NCBI RefSeq assembly: GCF_050632395.1
Contig: NZ_CP192600.1
Coordinates: 620,001-684,000, forward strand
Origin: JAUYQR01 sp050632395
GTDB lineage: Bacteria; Pseudomonadota; Alphaproteobacteria; Rhodobacterales; Rhodobacteraceae
Direction of reading: 5' to 3'
Length of the DNA: 64,000 nucleotides
Below are positions 32,771 through 41,883 of the stretch, piece after piece. A program made the translations under genes and the position numbers. A model generated the notes under the pieces. That model did not search any database. It saw only the letters and a list, made by a program, of their open reading frames with translations, and was not told the origin of the DNA. The first letter of the stretch is position 1; every line of letters starts with the position of its first letter.

Positions 32771-34114
32771 ATGTCCTCCCCTTCATCTGTCCGGAAATAT
32801 CCCACGGGGGGTCGTCCATCGAGTCCGCCATCGGTTCAAGGACCGATGGGCGACGGGGGTGTGAAACCCCCCGCTTCCAACGCCCGCCGCAGTTTCCTTG
32901 CCCGCAATCCTTCGGTGCTGATCTTCCTCCTGGCGCTGGCCGCCTTCACGATCATCGTCACCATCGCGTCCGAGGCTTACGGCGTCGGCTTCGTCTCCAC
33001 CTCTTTCGTGAAAACCCTCGGCAAGACACTCTGCCTCTGCCTCGTTGCGCTCGCGATGGACCTCATCTGGGGCTACGCGGGCATCCTTTCCCTCGGTCAC
33101 ATGGCGTTCTTCGCGCTTGGTGGCTACATGATCGGGATGTGGCTGATGTATGCCCGGACCGAGGAAATCGTGGTCGCGGCGCTGGCGCAGGGCGGTTTGC
33201 CCGCGACCCCCGAAGAGGTGACGCAAGGCATCGCCACGCAGATCTTCGGCGTCGTGGGGTCGTCCGACCTGCCGGTGATCTGGAGCTTTGCGCATTCGCT
33301 GCCGCTTCAACTTATGCTCGCGGTGGCGGTCCCCGGCCTTCTTGCCTTCATCTTCGGGTGGCTGGCGTTCCGGTCGCGCGTGACCGGGGTTTACCTGTCG
33401 ATCCTGACGCAGGCAATGACGCTGGCGCTGGCGCTTTACCTTTTCCAGAACGACAGCGGTTTGCGCGGCAACAACGGGCTTTCGGGGTTGCAGAACCTGC
33501 CGGGGCTTGGCGACACCTCGCAAGATCTGGTGTCGGTGTGGTTCTTCTGGGCTTCGGCACTGGCTTTGGGCGTCGGCTACCTGACGATTGCCTGGATCGT
33601 GTCGGGCAAGTTCGGGTCGGTGATCCGCGCGATCCGGGATGACGAGGCGCGGGTGCGGTTTCTTGGTTATTCGGTCGAAGGCTACAAGCTGTTCCTGTTC
33701 ACCCTTACCGCGATCATCGCAGCCATCGCAGGGGCGCTTTACTATCCGCAGGCAGGCATCATCAACCCGGCGGAACTGGCGCCCATCGCGTCGATCTACC
33801 TTGCCGTCTGGGTCGCCATCGGCGGGCGCGGGCGGCTTTACGGGGCGGTGATCGGCGCGGCGCTGGTGTCGCTGGTGTCCAGTTGGTTCACCTCGGGTCA
33901 GGTGCCGTCTATCCCGCTCGGGTTTGCCACGATCCACTGGGTCGACTGGTGGCTGGTGTTGCTGGGCGCAGCTTTCGTCGGCGTCACGCTGTTTGCGCCA
34001 AAGGGCATCGGCGGGCTGTTCGACCGGTTCCAAGGCATCGCCACGCCCGACCGCAAGGGCGCGGCCCTCGGCCCTGACGACGGGTCGTTGCAGGAACGGG
34101 AGGCGCAGGAATGA
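32771..34114 (+). CDS. urtC: Urea ABC transporter permease UrtC, with a repeat-encoded N-terminus
   Basis: Second permease subunit (447 aa), with about ten membrane segments starting at FLARNPSVLIFLLALAAFTI and the UrtC/LivM motifs GYAGILSLGHMAFFALGGYMIGMW and SIYLAVWVAIGGRGRLYGAVIGA. It starts three bases after urtB. The first 34 codons (SSVRKYPTGGRPSSPPSVQG and the following KPPASNARRS) do not look like UrtC. They are translated from an inserted hairpin-ATATTT repeat (32781-32872) which stays open in frame. Translation may instead begin at an internal codon, for example ATG 32846. Confidence 0.92.
   Translation: MSSPSSVRKYPTGGRPSSPPSVQGPMGDGGVKPPASNARRSFLARNPSVLIFLLALAAFTIIVTIASEAYGVGFVSTSFVKTLGKTLCLCLVALAMDLIWGYAGILSLGHMAFFALGGYMIGMWLMYARTEEIVVAALAQGGLPATPEEVTQGIATQIFGVVGSSDLPVIWSFAHSLPLQLMLAVAVPGLLAFIFGWLAFRSRVTGVYLSILTQAMTLALALYLFQNDSGLRGNNGLSGLQNLPGLGDTSQDLVSVWFFWASALALGVGYLTIAWIVSGKFGSVIRAIRDDEARVRFLGYSVEGYKLFLFTLTAIIAAIAGALYYPQAGIINPAELAPIASIYLAVWVAIGGRGRLYGAVIGAALVSLVSSWFTSGQVPSIPLGFATIHWVDWWLVLLGAAFVGVTLFAPKGIGGLFDRFQGIATPDRKGAALGPDDGSLQEREAQE
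32781..32872 (-). repeat. Hairpin-ATATTT repeat, copy inside urtC
   Basis: Read on the minus strand: GGGGGGTTTCACACCCCCG, an inserted perfect stem CCATCGGT/ACCGATGG (32828-32835 with 32842-32849), then GACCCCCCGTGGGATATTTC and GACAGATGAAG. The order matches copies at 10504 and 59720. It lies in the first 34 codons of urtC, antisense to the gene. Confidence 0.75.
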
Positions 34115-34854
34115 CGGCACTTCTGGAAGTATCGGGCCTGTCAGTCAGCTTTGACGGGTTCCGCGCGATCAACAACCTGTCGTTCTCCATCGGCCCGGCG
34201 GAACTGCGCGCGATCATCGGGCCGAACGGCGCGGGCAAGACCACGTTCATGGATATCGTTACCGGCAAGACCCGGCCCGACAATGGCAGCGTCACCTTCG
34301 GCGAACGCTCGATCTCGCTTCTTGGGATGAACGAGGCGAAGATCGCCCGCGAGGGGATCGGCCGCAAGTTCCAGCGCCCCACAGTGTTCGAGGATCAGAC
34401 CGTCACCGACAACCTGATCCTTGCGCTGAAAGCCCCGCGCAGCCCGTGGCGCGTGCTGGGTTGGCGGCCACGGGCGCCCGACATGGCGCGCGTGCAGGCC
34501 CTGGCCGAAGAGGTGGGTCTGGGCGACCAGCTTGCCCGCAAGTCGGGCGAACTCAGCCACGGCCAGAAGCAATGGCTGGAAATCGCGATGCTTCTGGCAC
34601 AGGAGCCGAAGCTCCTTTTGGTGGACGAACCCGCTGCCGGAATGACGCCTGCGGAACGCGAACAGACCACGACGCTGCTGGTCAGCCTTGCGAAAACCCG
34701 CGCCGTGGTGGTGGTGGAACATGACATGGATTTCGTCCGCCGCCTGAACTGCCGGGTGACAGTGCTGCACGAAGGGTCGGTTCTGGCCGAAGGCTCGCTG
34801 GACCATGTCACGCAGAACGCGCAGGTCATAAACGTTTATCTGGGGCGCGGATGA
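34111..34854 (+). CDS. urtD: Urea ABC transporter ATP-binding protein UrtD
   Basis: A 247-residue ABC ATPase with Walker A GPNGAGKTT, the LivG-like stretch IGRKFQRPTVFEDQTVTDN, signature LSHGQKQWLEIAML and Walker B LLLVDEPAAGMTPAER. The HGQKQWLEIAML form is typical of UrtD. It overlaps urtC by four bases (ATGA) and urtE by four, indicating tight coupling of subunit synthesis. It energises import together with UrtE. Confidence 0.95.
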   Translation: MTALLEVSGLSVSFDGFRAINNLSFSIGPAELRAIIGPNGAGKTTFMDIVTGKTRPDNGSVTFGERSISLLGMNEAKIAREGIGRKFQRPTVFEDQTVTDNLILALKAPRSPWRVLGWRPRAPDMARVQALAEEVGLGDQLARKSGELSHGQKQWLEIAMLLAQEPKLLLVDEPAAGMTPAEREQTTTLLVSLAKTRAVVVVEHDMDFVRRLNCRVTVLHEGSVLAEGSLDHVTQNAQVINVYLGRG

Positions 34855-35549
34855 TGCTGGAAACCCAAGCACTTACCCTGCACTACGGCGGCAGCCAGAT
34901 CCTTTACGGCATCGACTTTGCCGCCAAGGCGGGCGAGGTGACCTGCATCCTTGGCCCGAATGGCGTCGGCAAGACCAGCTTCCTGAAGGCAGTTGCCGGC
35001 ACCCACATGCGGTCGGGCGGCGGTGTCACCCTGAACGGCGAGGCGCTGGGCAAGTTGCGCCCGCAGGACATGGCGACGCGCGGGCTTTCGGTGGTGCCGC
35101 AGGGGCGGATGATCTTTCCGTTGCTGACGGTGCGCGAAAACCTTGAAACCGCCTTTGCCGTGTTGCCGAAGGCCGAGCACCAGATCCCGGACGAGGTGTT
35201 CACGCTGTTTCCGATCCTCAAGGATTTCCTGCATCGTCGCGGCGGCGATCTGTCGGGCGGCCAGCAACAACAGCTTGCCATCGCCCGCGCGCTGATCATG
35301 AAGCCGAAGGTGCTGCTGCTGGACGAACCGACCGAGGGCATCCAGCCCAATATCATCCAGCAGATCGGCCATGTGATCGATTACCTGAAGGCCAAGGGCG
35401 ACATGGCGATCGTGCTGGTCGAACAGTATTTCGACTTTGCCTATGCCCGCGCCGATCAGGTCTATGTGTTTCGGCGCGGCACGGTGGCGTTGCAGGGCCG
35501 CAAGGACGATCTGCCGAAAGATGCGCTGCGGGCCGAGGTTTCGGTCTGA
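34851..35549 (+). CDS. urtE: Urea ABC transporter ATP-binding protein UrtE
   Basis: A 232-residue LivF-like ATPase: Walker A GPNGVGKTS, the Q-loop segment VPQGRMIFPLLTVREN, signature LSGGQQQQLAIARALI and Walker B VLLLDEPTEGIQPNII, the last typical of UrtE. It overlaps the urtD stop (ATGA). It ends the cluster; no urease gene follows within this window. The convergent aldo/keto reductase gene stops seven bases beyond it. Confidence 0.95.
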   Translation: MMLETQALTLHYGGSQILYGIDFAAKAGEVTCILGPNGVGKTSFLKAVAGTHMRSGGGVTLNGEALGKLRPQDMATRGLSVVPQGRMIFPLLTVRENLETAFAVLPKAEHQIPDEVFTLFPILKDFLHRRGGDLSGGQQQQLAIARALIMKPKVLLLDEPTEGIQPNIIQQIGHVIDYLKAKGDMAIVLVEQYFDFAYARADQVYVFRRGTVALQGRKDDLPKDALRAEVSV

Positions 35550-35556
35550 GCGTTCG

Positions 35557-36549
35557 TCAGCGTTCGCGCGGCGGGCCTTCGGGGGCGCGGGCGATCACGG
35601 TCTCGATCTCGGCCATCACGCTTGCGGGCAGCGGGCCTTTCGCCAAGGCTCCGGCAAGGTCTTCGACCTGCGCCACGGTGCGAAACCCGGGAATCGGCAG
35701 GGCTGCGGGCGATCGCGCCCAGAGCCAGCCGATGGCGCCTTGGGCCAATGTGCGTCCGTTGGTCTGCAACAGGTCGCGCACCGCATCCAGCCGGGCCAGC
35801 ATCTGGGGCGTGGCGACGCCGTCCCGGAAGTAATCCATCCACTCGGTGTTGCGGCTGCGCACGTCATTTGCGCCAAAGCGGTGCCCGGCGGCGTAGCGCC
35901 CGCCCAGAAGCCCCATCGCCAAGGGCGAGCGGTTGATCGACAAAAGCCCTGCCGCCTCGATCACCGGGATCAGCGCATCGGCGCGGAAGAACACATTCAT
36001 CGCGTGTTCGACGGCCTTGAAACCGGGCCGGGCGGCGAAGGCCTGCGCGCGGTCGGGGAAATCGGTGCTCCAGCCGTAGGCGTCGATCTTGCCCGCGTCG
36101 CGCAGGGCATCCAGGGTGTCAAAGACGCCCGCCGCATCGGCGATCGGCAGGCTGTTGAGGTGCAGAAGCGCAAGGTCGATCCGGTCGCGCCCAAGCCGCG
36201 CGAGCGAGGCGTCTATGGCGGTGGCGATGCCCTTCAGGTCGATGCCGACAAGCTCGCGTTTGCCTTCGTCGATGGCCAGCCCGACCTTGGTGGCGATGCG
36301 CACCTCGGGGCGGCCGTGCAGCGCCTGACCCAGGACCCGTTCGGAATGGCCCGCGCCGTAAGCCTGCGCGGTGTCGAAAAAGCGTATCCCCGCGCCCACT
36401 GCCGCATGGATCGCGCGAACCGATTCCATGTCATCGACCACGCCCCAGCCCGCAGGCTCGCCACCCGCCGTCCACGGGCCGCCGATCGCCCAGCAGCCAA
36501 GACCAAGCCGGGGGATCACGCTGCCATCCCAAAATGTCGCTGTCGTCAT
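35557..36549 (-). CDS. Aldo/keto reductase
   Basis: A 330-residue NADPH-type oxidoreductase of the AKR barrel fold. Catalytic tetrad residues are visible: Asp in FFDTAQAYG with Tyr, Lys in IATKVG and His in LLHLNS. The cofactor part is LAQGAIGWLWARSPAALPIPG. Substrate not assigned. The start ATG 36549 has GGAGG upstream. It diverges from a LysR gene 114 bases away, which is the classical layout for a LysR regulator and its target, and converges on urtE. Confidence 0.9.
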   Translation of the reverse strand: MTTATFWDGSVIPRLGLGCWAIGGPWTAGGEPAGWGVVDDMESVRAIHAAVGAGIRFFDTAQAYGAGHSERVLGQALHGRPEVRIATKVGLAIDEGKRELVGIDLKGIATAIDASLARLGRDRIDLALLHLNSLPIADAAGVFDTLDALRDAGKIDAYGWSTDFPDRAQAFAARPGFKAVEHAMNVFFRADALIPVIEAAGLLSINRSPLAMGLLGGRYAAGHRFGANDVRSRNTEWMDYFRDGVATPQMLARLDAVRDLLQTNGRTLAQGAIGWLWARSPAALPIPGFRTVAQVEDLAGALAKGPLPASVMAEIETVIARAPEGPPRER

Positions 36550-36663
36550 GGTCGTCCTCCATCCGTGGTGGCGGGGCAACGCTTCGATCCGGCCGAAGGT
36601 TGCCCGACCGCGCGGTGCAACGGACCCCCTTGCCGCGACGACCGAACCGGGAAAGCATGGCAC

Positions 36664-37572
36664 ATGGCCTTTACCCTTCGCCAGTTGCAATTCTTCGTCG
36701 CCGCTGCCGAGGCGGGCTCGGTCTCGGGCGCCGCGCGCGGGCTGTCGATCAGCCAGTCTTCGGTGACCGAGGCGATCCGCAGCCTTGAGCATGATCTGGG
36801 GGTGGTGCTCTTTGACCGGCAGGCGCGCGGGCTGTTGATCACCCACAAGGGCACGTCGTTCCTGCGTCACGCCCGGCAGATCCTGTCGGATGTGGCAACA
36901 GCCCGGTCCACCTTTCAGGATGAGGCCGAGGCGGCAACGGGGCGGCTTTCGCTGGGCGTGACCAGCCTCGTCGCAGGCTATGTGCTTTCGGACATCCTGC
37001 AACGCTACCGCCGCGCGTTTCCACAGGTCGATCTCAATGTGATCGAGGACAATGGCGAATACCTGCAACACCTGCTGATCGGGGGCGAACTTGACGTGGC
37101 GGTGCTGCTGACATCGTCCGTGAAGGACCGGATGGCGCTGAACGTGGAGACGCTGGTGGTGTCGCCCTACCGGCTGTGGTTGCCGCTTGGTCACGCGCTG
37201 GCGCAGCAGGAAAGCATCGCGCTGGAGGAATTGGCCGGATCACCGCTGATCCAGCTGATGGTGGACGAGATCGAGGAATCCACCCGCCGCCTGACCGCCG
37301 CGCTGCCGGTAAAACCCCATATCGCCTTTCGCACCCGCAGCGTCGAGGCGGTGCGCAGCCTTGTCGCCACCGGCGCTGGCCTGGCGATCCTGCCAAGCCT
37401 CGTCTACCGACCGTGGAGCCTTGAAGGCGACCGGATCGAGATCAGGGACGTGGGCGGCGACCTGCCTTCGGTGCAGGTGGGTCTGGCGTGGCGCAAGGGT
37501 GCGCCTCTCAGCAGTGCGGCCAGCAACTTCATCCGCTCGGCGCAAAGTTCGGCGGTGTCGCGTCCGGGGTGA
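36664..37572 (+). CDS. LysR-family transcriptional regulator
   Basis: A 302-residue regulator: N-terminal winged helix (LRQLQFFVAAAEAGSVSGAARGLSISQSSVTEAIRSLE in two parts, residues 4-42), then an effector-binding domain (about 90-295). Likely targets are the divergent aldo/keto reductase gene or, less directly, the ABC operon at 38.6 kb, from which it is separated by a gene on the opposite strand. No inducer can be inferred. Confidence 0.92.
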   Translation: MAFTLRQLQFFVAAAEAGSVSGAARGLSISQSSVTEAIRSLEHDLGVVLFDRQARGLLITHKGTSFLRHARQILSDVATARSTFQDEAEAATGRLSLGVTSLVAGYVLSDILQRYRRAFPQVDLNVIEDNGEYLQHLLIGGELDVAVLLTSSVKDRMALNVETLVVSPYRLWLPLGHALAQQESIALEELAGSPLIQLMVDEIEESTRRLTAALPVKPHIAFRTRSVEAVRSLVATGAGLAILPSLVYRPWSLEGDRIEIRDVGGDLPSVQVGLAWRKGAPLSSAASNFIRSAQSSAVSRPG

Positions 37573-37580
37573 GGCGGGGA

Positions 37581-38348
37581 TCAGTCCAGACGCGACCAAC
37601 CGCAGCGCGCGGCAAGCATCTCGACGTCATGGTCGGTGCCAACCGCCATGTTTACCCGATAATTGCCCGACCTCCAGTTCCGCCAGTGGTCACGCATCAG
37701 ATGCAGCCCTGACCGGCTAATCTTGGTAATCGGGGTGCGCAGCGGCAGCACACCTGCCCATTTGCGCTGCATGAAGTGGTACGCCTCGTCAAAGTCGCGC
37801 CCAAGCGCGCCGTGGTAACGGTCATTGTGGATGCAGGGCAGGGCACCGGCATATGCGCCCCGTCCCGCAGCGATGGCGGTCTGGACGATGTCTGTCCCAT
37901 ACATGTGCCACCCCGGCAGTGCCTCGTCGAACCGCACATTTGTCGATCGGCGCACCACGATCAGCAGTTCGTCAAGCGACTGGATGCGGACCGGGGCCAT
38001 CGGCACGCGGCCCACGATCATCCCCAGGGAGGAAGACCAGACCGGCCCAACCGGCGCCGCATCGAGGCCAATGCCGAAGGTTCCGAACACTGCCCAGTCG
38101 TCGGGCAATTCGGCAATACGTGCCTGCAATACGCTTTGCCAGCCTTGCGGCAGGTATACATCGTGGTGCGCGAACACGACAATCTCGGCCGTCGATGCAT
38201 CCAGCGCCCGGTTGTATGCGATCGACGCGGAGGGCGCATTCTGTTCGACATGCAGCGGGATGCCTTGCGCCAGCAGCGGCGAGCGTTCGATGTTGGCTTT
38301 GCGGATGGCTTCCGAATGGCTGGCGCAGGCAATCAATATGTCGGTCAT
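37581..38348 (-). CDS. Glycosyltransferase-like protein (StrF-type)
   Basis: A 255-residue GT-A-like protein. The start TDILIACASHSEAIRKANIE and the conserved AFNRAL-like SIAYNRALDASTAEIVVFAHHDVYLP, with the HHD acid cluster in place of DxD, are typical of the small glycosyltransferase family related to StrF. The end carries PGWHMYGTDIVQTA. The acceptor is unknown. Its stop is nine bases from the LysR stop, convergent, and it interrupts LysR and the polyamine operon. No other polysaccharide gene lies nearby. Confidence 0.75.
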   Translation of the reverse strand: MTDILIACASHSEAIRKANIERSPLLAQGIPLHVEQNAPSASIAYNRALDASTAEIVVFAHHDVYLPQGWQSVLQARIAELPDDWAVFGTFGIGLDAAPVGPVWSSSLGMIVGRVPMAPVRIQSLDELLIVVRRSTNVRFDEALPGWHMYGTDIVQTAIAAGRGAYAGALPCIHNDRYHGALGRDFDEAYHFMQRKWAGVLPLRTPITKISRSGLHLMRDHWRNWRSGNYRVNMAVGTDHDVEMLAARCGWSRLD

Positions 38349-38593
38349 GTCAACTCTGATGCCTTGGCAAGTCGGACGGGCGCCTGTCGGAAGGCTCGCC
38401 CGGCCCGCAGTCTTATCAACGCTCCGCATTGCAGCAAGGGAAATCGAAGCACGCGGCGCAGGCCCATCGGCAAAACCGATGGGTAGCTTCTGCCTTTTGT
38501 TATTGCGAAAGCGCACCCAGCCATTACCCTGTCGCCAAGTCCGAGAACCGGACCCCTTGCGACCACCGCAGGGGCAACCAACGGGAGCCTGCC

Positions 38594-39751
38594 ATGCAAC
38601 GTCTTAAACTCTTGGGTACCACGACCCTTGCCCTGCTGACCGCCGTCACTCCGGTGCTGGCACAGGTCACCGAAATCGGTGCGCCGGAGGGTCAGGTGAA
38701 CATCGTCGCCTGGGCCGGCTACATCGAGCGCGGGGAAACCGACAAGGCGTTCGACTGGGTGACGAAGTTCGAGGCGGCGTCGGGCTGCAAGGTAAACGTG
38801 AAAACCGCCAACACCTCGGACGAGATGGTGGCGCTGATGAACGAAGGCGGGTTCGACCTTGTCACGGCTTCGGGCGACGCAAGCCTGCGTTTGATCGCGG
38901 GTGACCGCGTGCAGCCGATCAACATCGACCTAATCCCGTCGTGGAAGACCGTGGACGAACGGCTGCAGAACGCACCGTGGCACACCGTCGATGGCGTGCA
39001 TTACGGCGTACCCTACATGTGGGGGCCGAACGTCCTGATGTACAACACCGAGGTGTTCAAGGAAGCGCCGACCTCGTGGAACGTGGTGTTCGAGGAAATG
39101 ACCCTGCCCGACGGCAAGTCGAACAAGGGCCGCGTGCAGGCCTATGACGGCCCGATCCACATCGCAGATGCGGCGCAATACCTGATGTTCCACAAGCCGG
39201 AACTGAAGATCACCTCGCCCTACGAGTTGAACGAAGAACAGTACAAGGCCGCGCTTGACCTTCTGCGCGTGCAGCGCACGCTGACCAGCCGTTACTGGCA
39301 TGATGCCTTCATCCAGATGGATGACTTCAAGAACGAAGGCGTGGTTGCCTCGGGTTCGTGGCCGTTCCAGGTGAACCTGCTGAAGGCCGATGGCCAGCCC
39401 GTCGCCAGCACGATCCCGCAGGAAGGTGCGACCGGCTGGGCCGATACCACGATGATGCATGTCGACAGCGCCAACCCGAATTGCTCCTATCACTGGATGG
39501 AGCATTCGCTGGCCTCGAACCTGCAATCGGACCTGTCGGTCTGGTTCGGTGCCAACCCCTCGGTTCCGGCGGCCTGCACCGACGGGCGCGGGATGCAGAC
39601 GGCGGAAGGCTGCACCACCAACGGCATGGACGACTTCGAGAAGATCCGGTTCTGGACCACCCCGGTGTCGAACTGCAGCCAGGGTGAAGGTGCGTGCGTG
39701 CCCTACTACCGCTGGGTGTCCGACTACATCGGCGTGATCGGCGGGCGGTAA
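38594..39751 (+). CDS. Polyamine-type ABC transporter substrate-binding protein
   Basis: A 385-residue periplasmic binding protein of the PotD/PotF class: signal peptide QRLKLLGTTTLALLTAVTPVLAQ, then GQVNIVAWAGYIERGE and FDLVTASGDASLRLI, and the lobe-crossing YGVPYMWGPNVLMYNTEVF. The C-terminal half holds several Cys (CSYHW, ACTDGRGMQTAEGC, NCSQGEGAC) that may form disulfides in the periplasm. It heads an operon with an ATPase, two permeases and an aminoaldehyde dehydrogenase, suggesting putrescine-like substrates. A GC-rich hairpin repeat lies between it and the ATPase gene. Confidence 0.9.
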   Translation: MQRLKLLGTTTLALLTAVTPVLAQVTEIGAPEGQVNIVAWAGYIERGETDKAFDWVTKFEAASGCKVNVKTANTSDEMVALMNEGGFDLVTASGDASLRLIAGDRVQPINIDLIPSWKTVDERLQNAPWHTVDGVHYGVPYMWGPNVLMYNTEVFKEAPTSWNVVFEEMTLPDGKSNKGRVQAYDGPIHIADAAQYLMFHKPELKITSPYELNEEQYKAALDLLRVQRTLTSRYWHDAFIQMDDFKNEGVVASGSWPFQVNLLKADGQPVASTIPQEGATGWADTTMMHVDSANPNCSYHWMEHSLASNLQSDLSVWFGANPSVPAACTDGRGMQTAEGCTTNGMDDFEKIRFWTTPVSNCSQGEGACVPYYRWVSDYIGVIGGR

Positions 39752-39824
39752 GCCGGCCCTCTTGCGGGGCGACCAGAACGCCCCGCCCCAGTCCTGACCA
39801 CTGCACCAGCGGCTGACCTCTGCG

Positions 39825-39866
39825 CCTCCCTCCCCCCTTCGTGGGGGAGGGATTGGGCGAGAAGGC
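39825..39866 (+). repeat. GGGGAGGG hairpin repeat between binding-protein and ATPase genes
   Basis: CCCTCCCCC and GGGGGAGGG pair across CTTCGT, followed by ATTGGGCGAGAAGG. It is the same class as the urtA-urtB repeat, and it holds the same place in this operon: directly after the binding-protein gene. Confidence 0.7.
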
Positions 39867-39890
39867 CCCTTCATTGGCATATCCATTCGC

Positions 39891-40877
39891 ATGACCGTTG
39901 CTGTCGAATTCCAGAACGTTTCCCGCCACTTCGGTCAGGTCCGTGCCGTTGACGGCGTGGACCTTGCCATCGCCGAGGGCAGTTTCTTTGCCATGCTCGG
40001 GCCGTCCGGGTCTGGCAAGACCACCTGCCTGCGGCTGATCTCGGGGTTTGAAAAACCCACCGGTGGCGCGATCCGCATCTTTGGCGAGGATGTGTCGAAC
40101 ACGCCGCCGCACCTGCGCAACGTCAATACGGTGTTTCAGGACTACGCGCTTTTCCCGCACATGAACGTGCGCGACAACGTGGCCTACGGGCTGATGGTCA
40201 AGGGCGTGGGGCGCGTCGTGCGCTACGCCAAGGCCGACGAGATGCTGGCGCTGGTCAAGCTCGACGGTTACGGCGACCGCAAGCCCGGCCAACTTTCCGG
40301 CGGCCAGCGCCAGCGCGTGGCACTTGCCCGCGCGCTCGTCAACGAACCGCGCGTTCTCCTCCTCGACGAACCCCTCGGTGCGCTGGATCTGAAACTGCGC
40401 GAGGCGATGCAGGACGAATTGAAATCCCTGCAACAGCGCCTTGGCATCACCTTCGTCTTCGTCACCCACGACCAGCACGAGGCGCTCAGCATGGCTGACA
40501 GCCTCGCCGTGTTCAACGAGGGCCGGATCGCCCAGATCGGCACCCCGCAGGAAATCTACGACCGCCCCGCCACCCGGTTTGTCGCCGATTTCGTCGGCTC
40601 CTCCAACGTCCTGCCGCCCGAGATGACCCGCGCGCTGGGCGGCCCCGCGCAATGGGCCTCCTTGCGCCCCGAAGCCACCCGCCTTGCCGCCACCGGCCCG
40701 GTCACCGGCACCGTCACCGCGCTGCGCTACCTTGGCTCGGCCACCCGCGTGGTTCTCGATGCGAACGGCACCGAACTTGCGGCCCTTGTCCCCGCCGGCC
40801 AGCCCCTGCCCGCCGAGGGCCAGACCACCGCCATCGCCTTCGACCCATCCGCGCTGCACCTGATGGCCGCGCCATGA
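39891..40877 (+). CDS. Polyamine-type ABC transporter ATP-binding protein
   Basis: A 328-residue PotA/PotG-like ATPase: Walker A GPSGSGKTTCLRLISG, Q-loop VFQDYALFPHMNV, signature LSGGQRQRVALARAL, Walker B LLLDEPLGALD, and a C-terminal TOBE domain (about 240-328). It starts at ATG 39891. A hairpin-ATATTT repeat lies past its stop, before the permease gene. Confidence 0.93.
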   Translation: MTVAVEFQNVSRHFGQVRAVDGVDLAIAEGSFFAMLGPSGSGKTTCLRLISGFEKPTGGAIRIFGEDVSNTPPHLRNVNTVFQDYALFPHMNVRDNVAYGLMVKGVGRVVRYAKADEMLALVKLDGYGDRKPGQLSGGQRQRVALARALVNEPRVLLLDEPLGALDLKLREAMQDELKSLQQRLGITFVFVTHDQHEALSMADSLAVFNEGRIAQIGTPQEIYDRPATRFVADFVGSSNVLPPEMTRALGGPAQWASLRPEATRLAATGPVTGTVTALRYLGSATRVVLDANGTELAALVPAGQPLPAEGQTTAIAFDPSALHLMAAP

Positions 40878-40884
40878 CGCAGGC

Positions 40885-40928
40885 CATTCATCTGTCGCCA
40901 AATATCCCCGCCGGAGGCTCCCTCCGCC
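40885..40928 (-). repeat. Hairpin-ATATTT repeat in the polyamine operon
   Basis: On the minus strand: CGGAGG/CCTCCG stem (40921-40926 with 40912-40917), then GCGGGGATATTTGGCGACAG and ATGAATG. This is the same module as at 10504, 59720 and 32872, here in the 67-base gap between the ATPase and permease genes. Confidence 0.65.
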
Positions 40929-40944
40929 GCAACGGGCGCGCGGC

Positions 40945-41883
40945 ATGACCGCCCCAGCGATCCTGCCCACCCGTGGCGCGGCCGACCTGCTGACCGGCCT
41001 GTTCTGGCGTCGCCCGAACCTCCTCCTGATCCTCCTCATCACCCCGCCGCTGCTGTGGCTGGGCGTGATCTACCTCGGCTCGCTCGCGGCGCTCCTCCTC
41101 CAGTCGTTCTACGCGATTGACGAGTTTTCCGGCGTGGTGAAGCAGGAATTCACCCTGAAAACCTACGCCGAACTGTTCCGCGCGCAGAACCTGGATATCA
41201 TCCTGCGCACCATCCTGATGTCGGCGGCCGTCACCATTGCCTGCGCGATCCTCGCCTTCCCCATCGCCTACTACGCCGCCCGCTACGCGAAGGGCCGCTG
41301 GAAGGCCGCCTTCTACCTTGGCGTCATGCTGCCCCTGTGGTCGAGCTATCTGGTCAAGGTCTACGCCTGGAAACTGATCCTCGCGAAAGAGGGGATCCTG
41401 ACCTGGGCGACCGACGCCACCGGTACAGGGTTCCTGATCTCGGGCCTTCTGTCGATCCCCGGGCTTGGCGGTTCGTCGCTGTCGACCAGCTACATCGGCA
41501 CCTTTCTGGTCTTCGTCTACGTGTGGCTGCCGTACATGATCCTGCCGATGCAGGCGTCGCTGGAACGGGTGCCGACCTCGATGCTGGAAGCCTCGGCCGA
41601 CCTTGGCGCCACGCGGCGGCAGACCTTGCGCACGGTGATCCTGCCTCTGGCCCTGCCGGGGGTGATCGCGGGGTCGATCTTCACCTTTTCGCTGACGATG
41701 GGCGATTACATCATCCCCCAGATCGTCGGCAATTCGGCCCGCTTCATCGGGCTCGCGGTCTACCAGCAGCAGGGCACCGCCGGGAACATCCCGCTGGCCG
41801 CGGCCTTTGCCGTGGTGCCCATCGTCATCATGGTGATCTACCTGATGCTTGCCAAACGTGCGGGGGCGTTCGATGCGCTCTGA
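40945..41883 (+). CDS. Polyamine-type ABC transporter permease (PotB/PotH-like)
   Basis: A 312-residue permease with six predicted membrane segments (LLLILLITPPLLWLGVIYLG first) and the EAA loop ASADLGATRRQTLRTVILPLALPGVIAG, which contacts the ATPase. Its stop overlaps the next permease start by 11 bases, so the two subunits are coupled. Upstream, a hairpin repeat occupies the gap to the ATPase gene. Confidence 0.93.
   Translation: MTAPAILPTRGAADLLTGLFWRRPNLLLILLITPPLLWLGVIYLGSLAALLLQSFYAIDEFSGVVKQEFTLKTYAELFRAQNLDIILRTILMSAAVTIACAILAFPIAYYAARYAKGRWKAAFYLGVMLPLWSSYLVKVYAWKLILAKEGILTWATDATGTGFLISGLLSIPGLGGSSLSTSYIGTFLVFVYVWLPYMILPMQASLERVPTSMLEASADLGATRRQTLRTVILPLALPGVIAGSIFTFSLTMGDYIIPQIVGNSARFIGLAVYQQQGTAGNIPLAAAFAVVPIVIMVIYLMLAKRAGAFDAL

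Noticed and set aside
29256..32831. A 1191-codon minus-strand frame over urtA and urtB
   Set aside because: Shadow frame: low-complexity Gly/Arg/Asp composition with no RBS. It overlies genes with clear family motifs.
37572..37581. Operon between LysR and the 37581 gene
   Set aside because: The two genes converge; the short gap is between stop codons.
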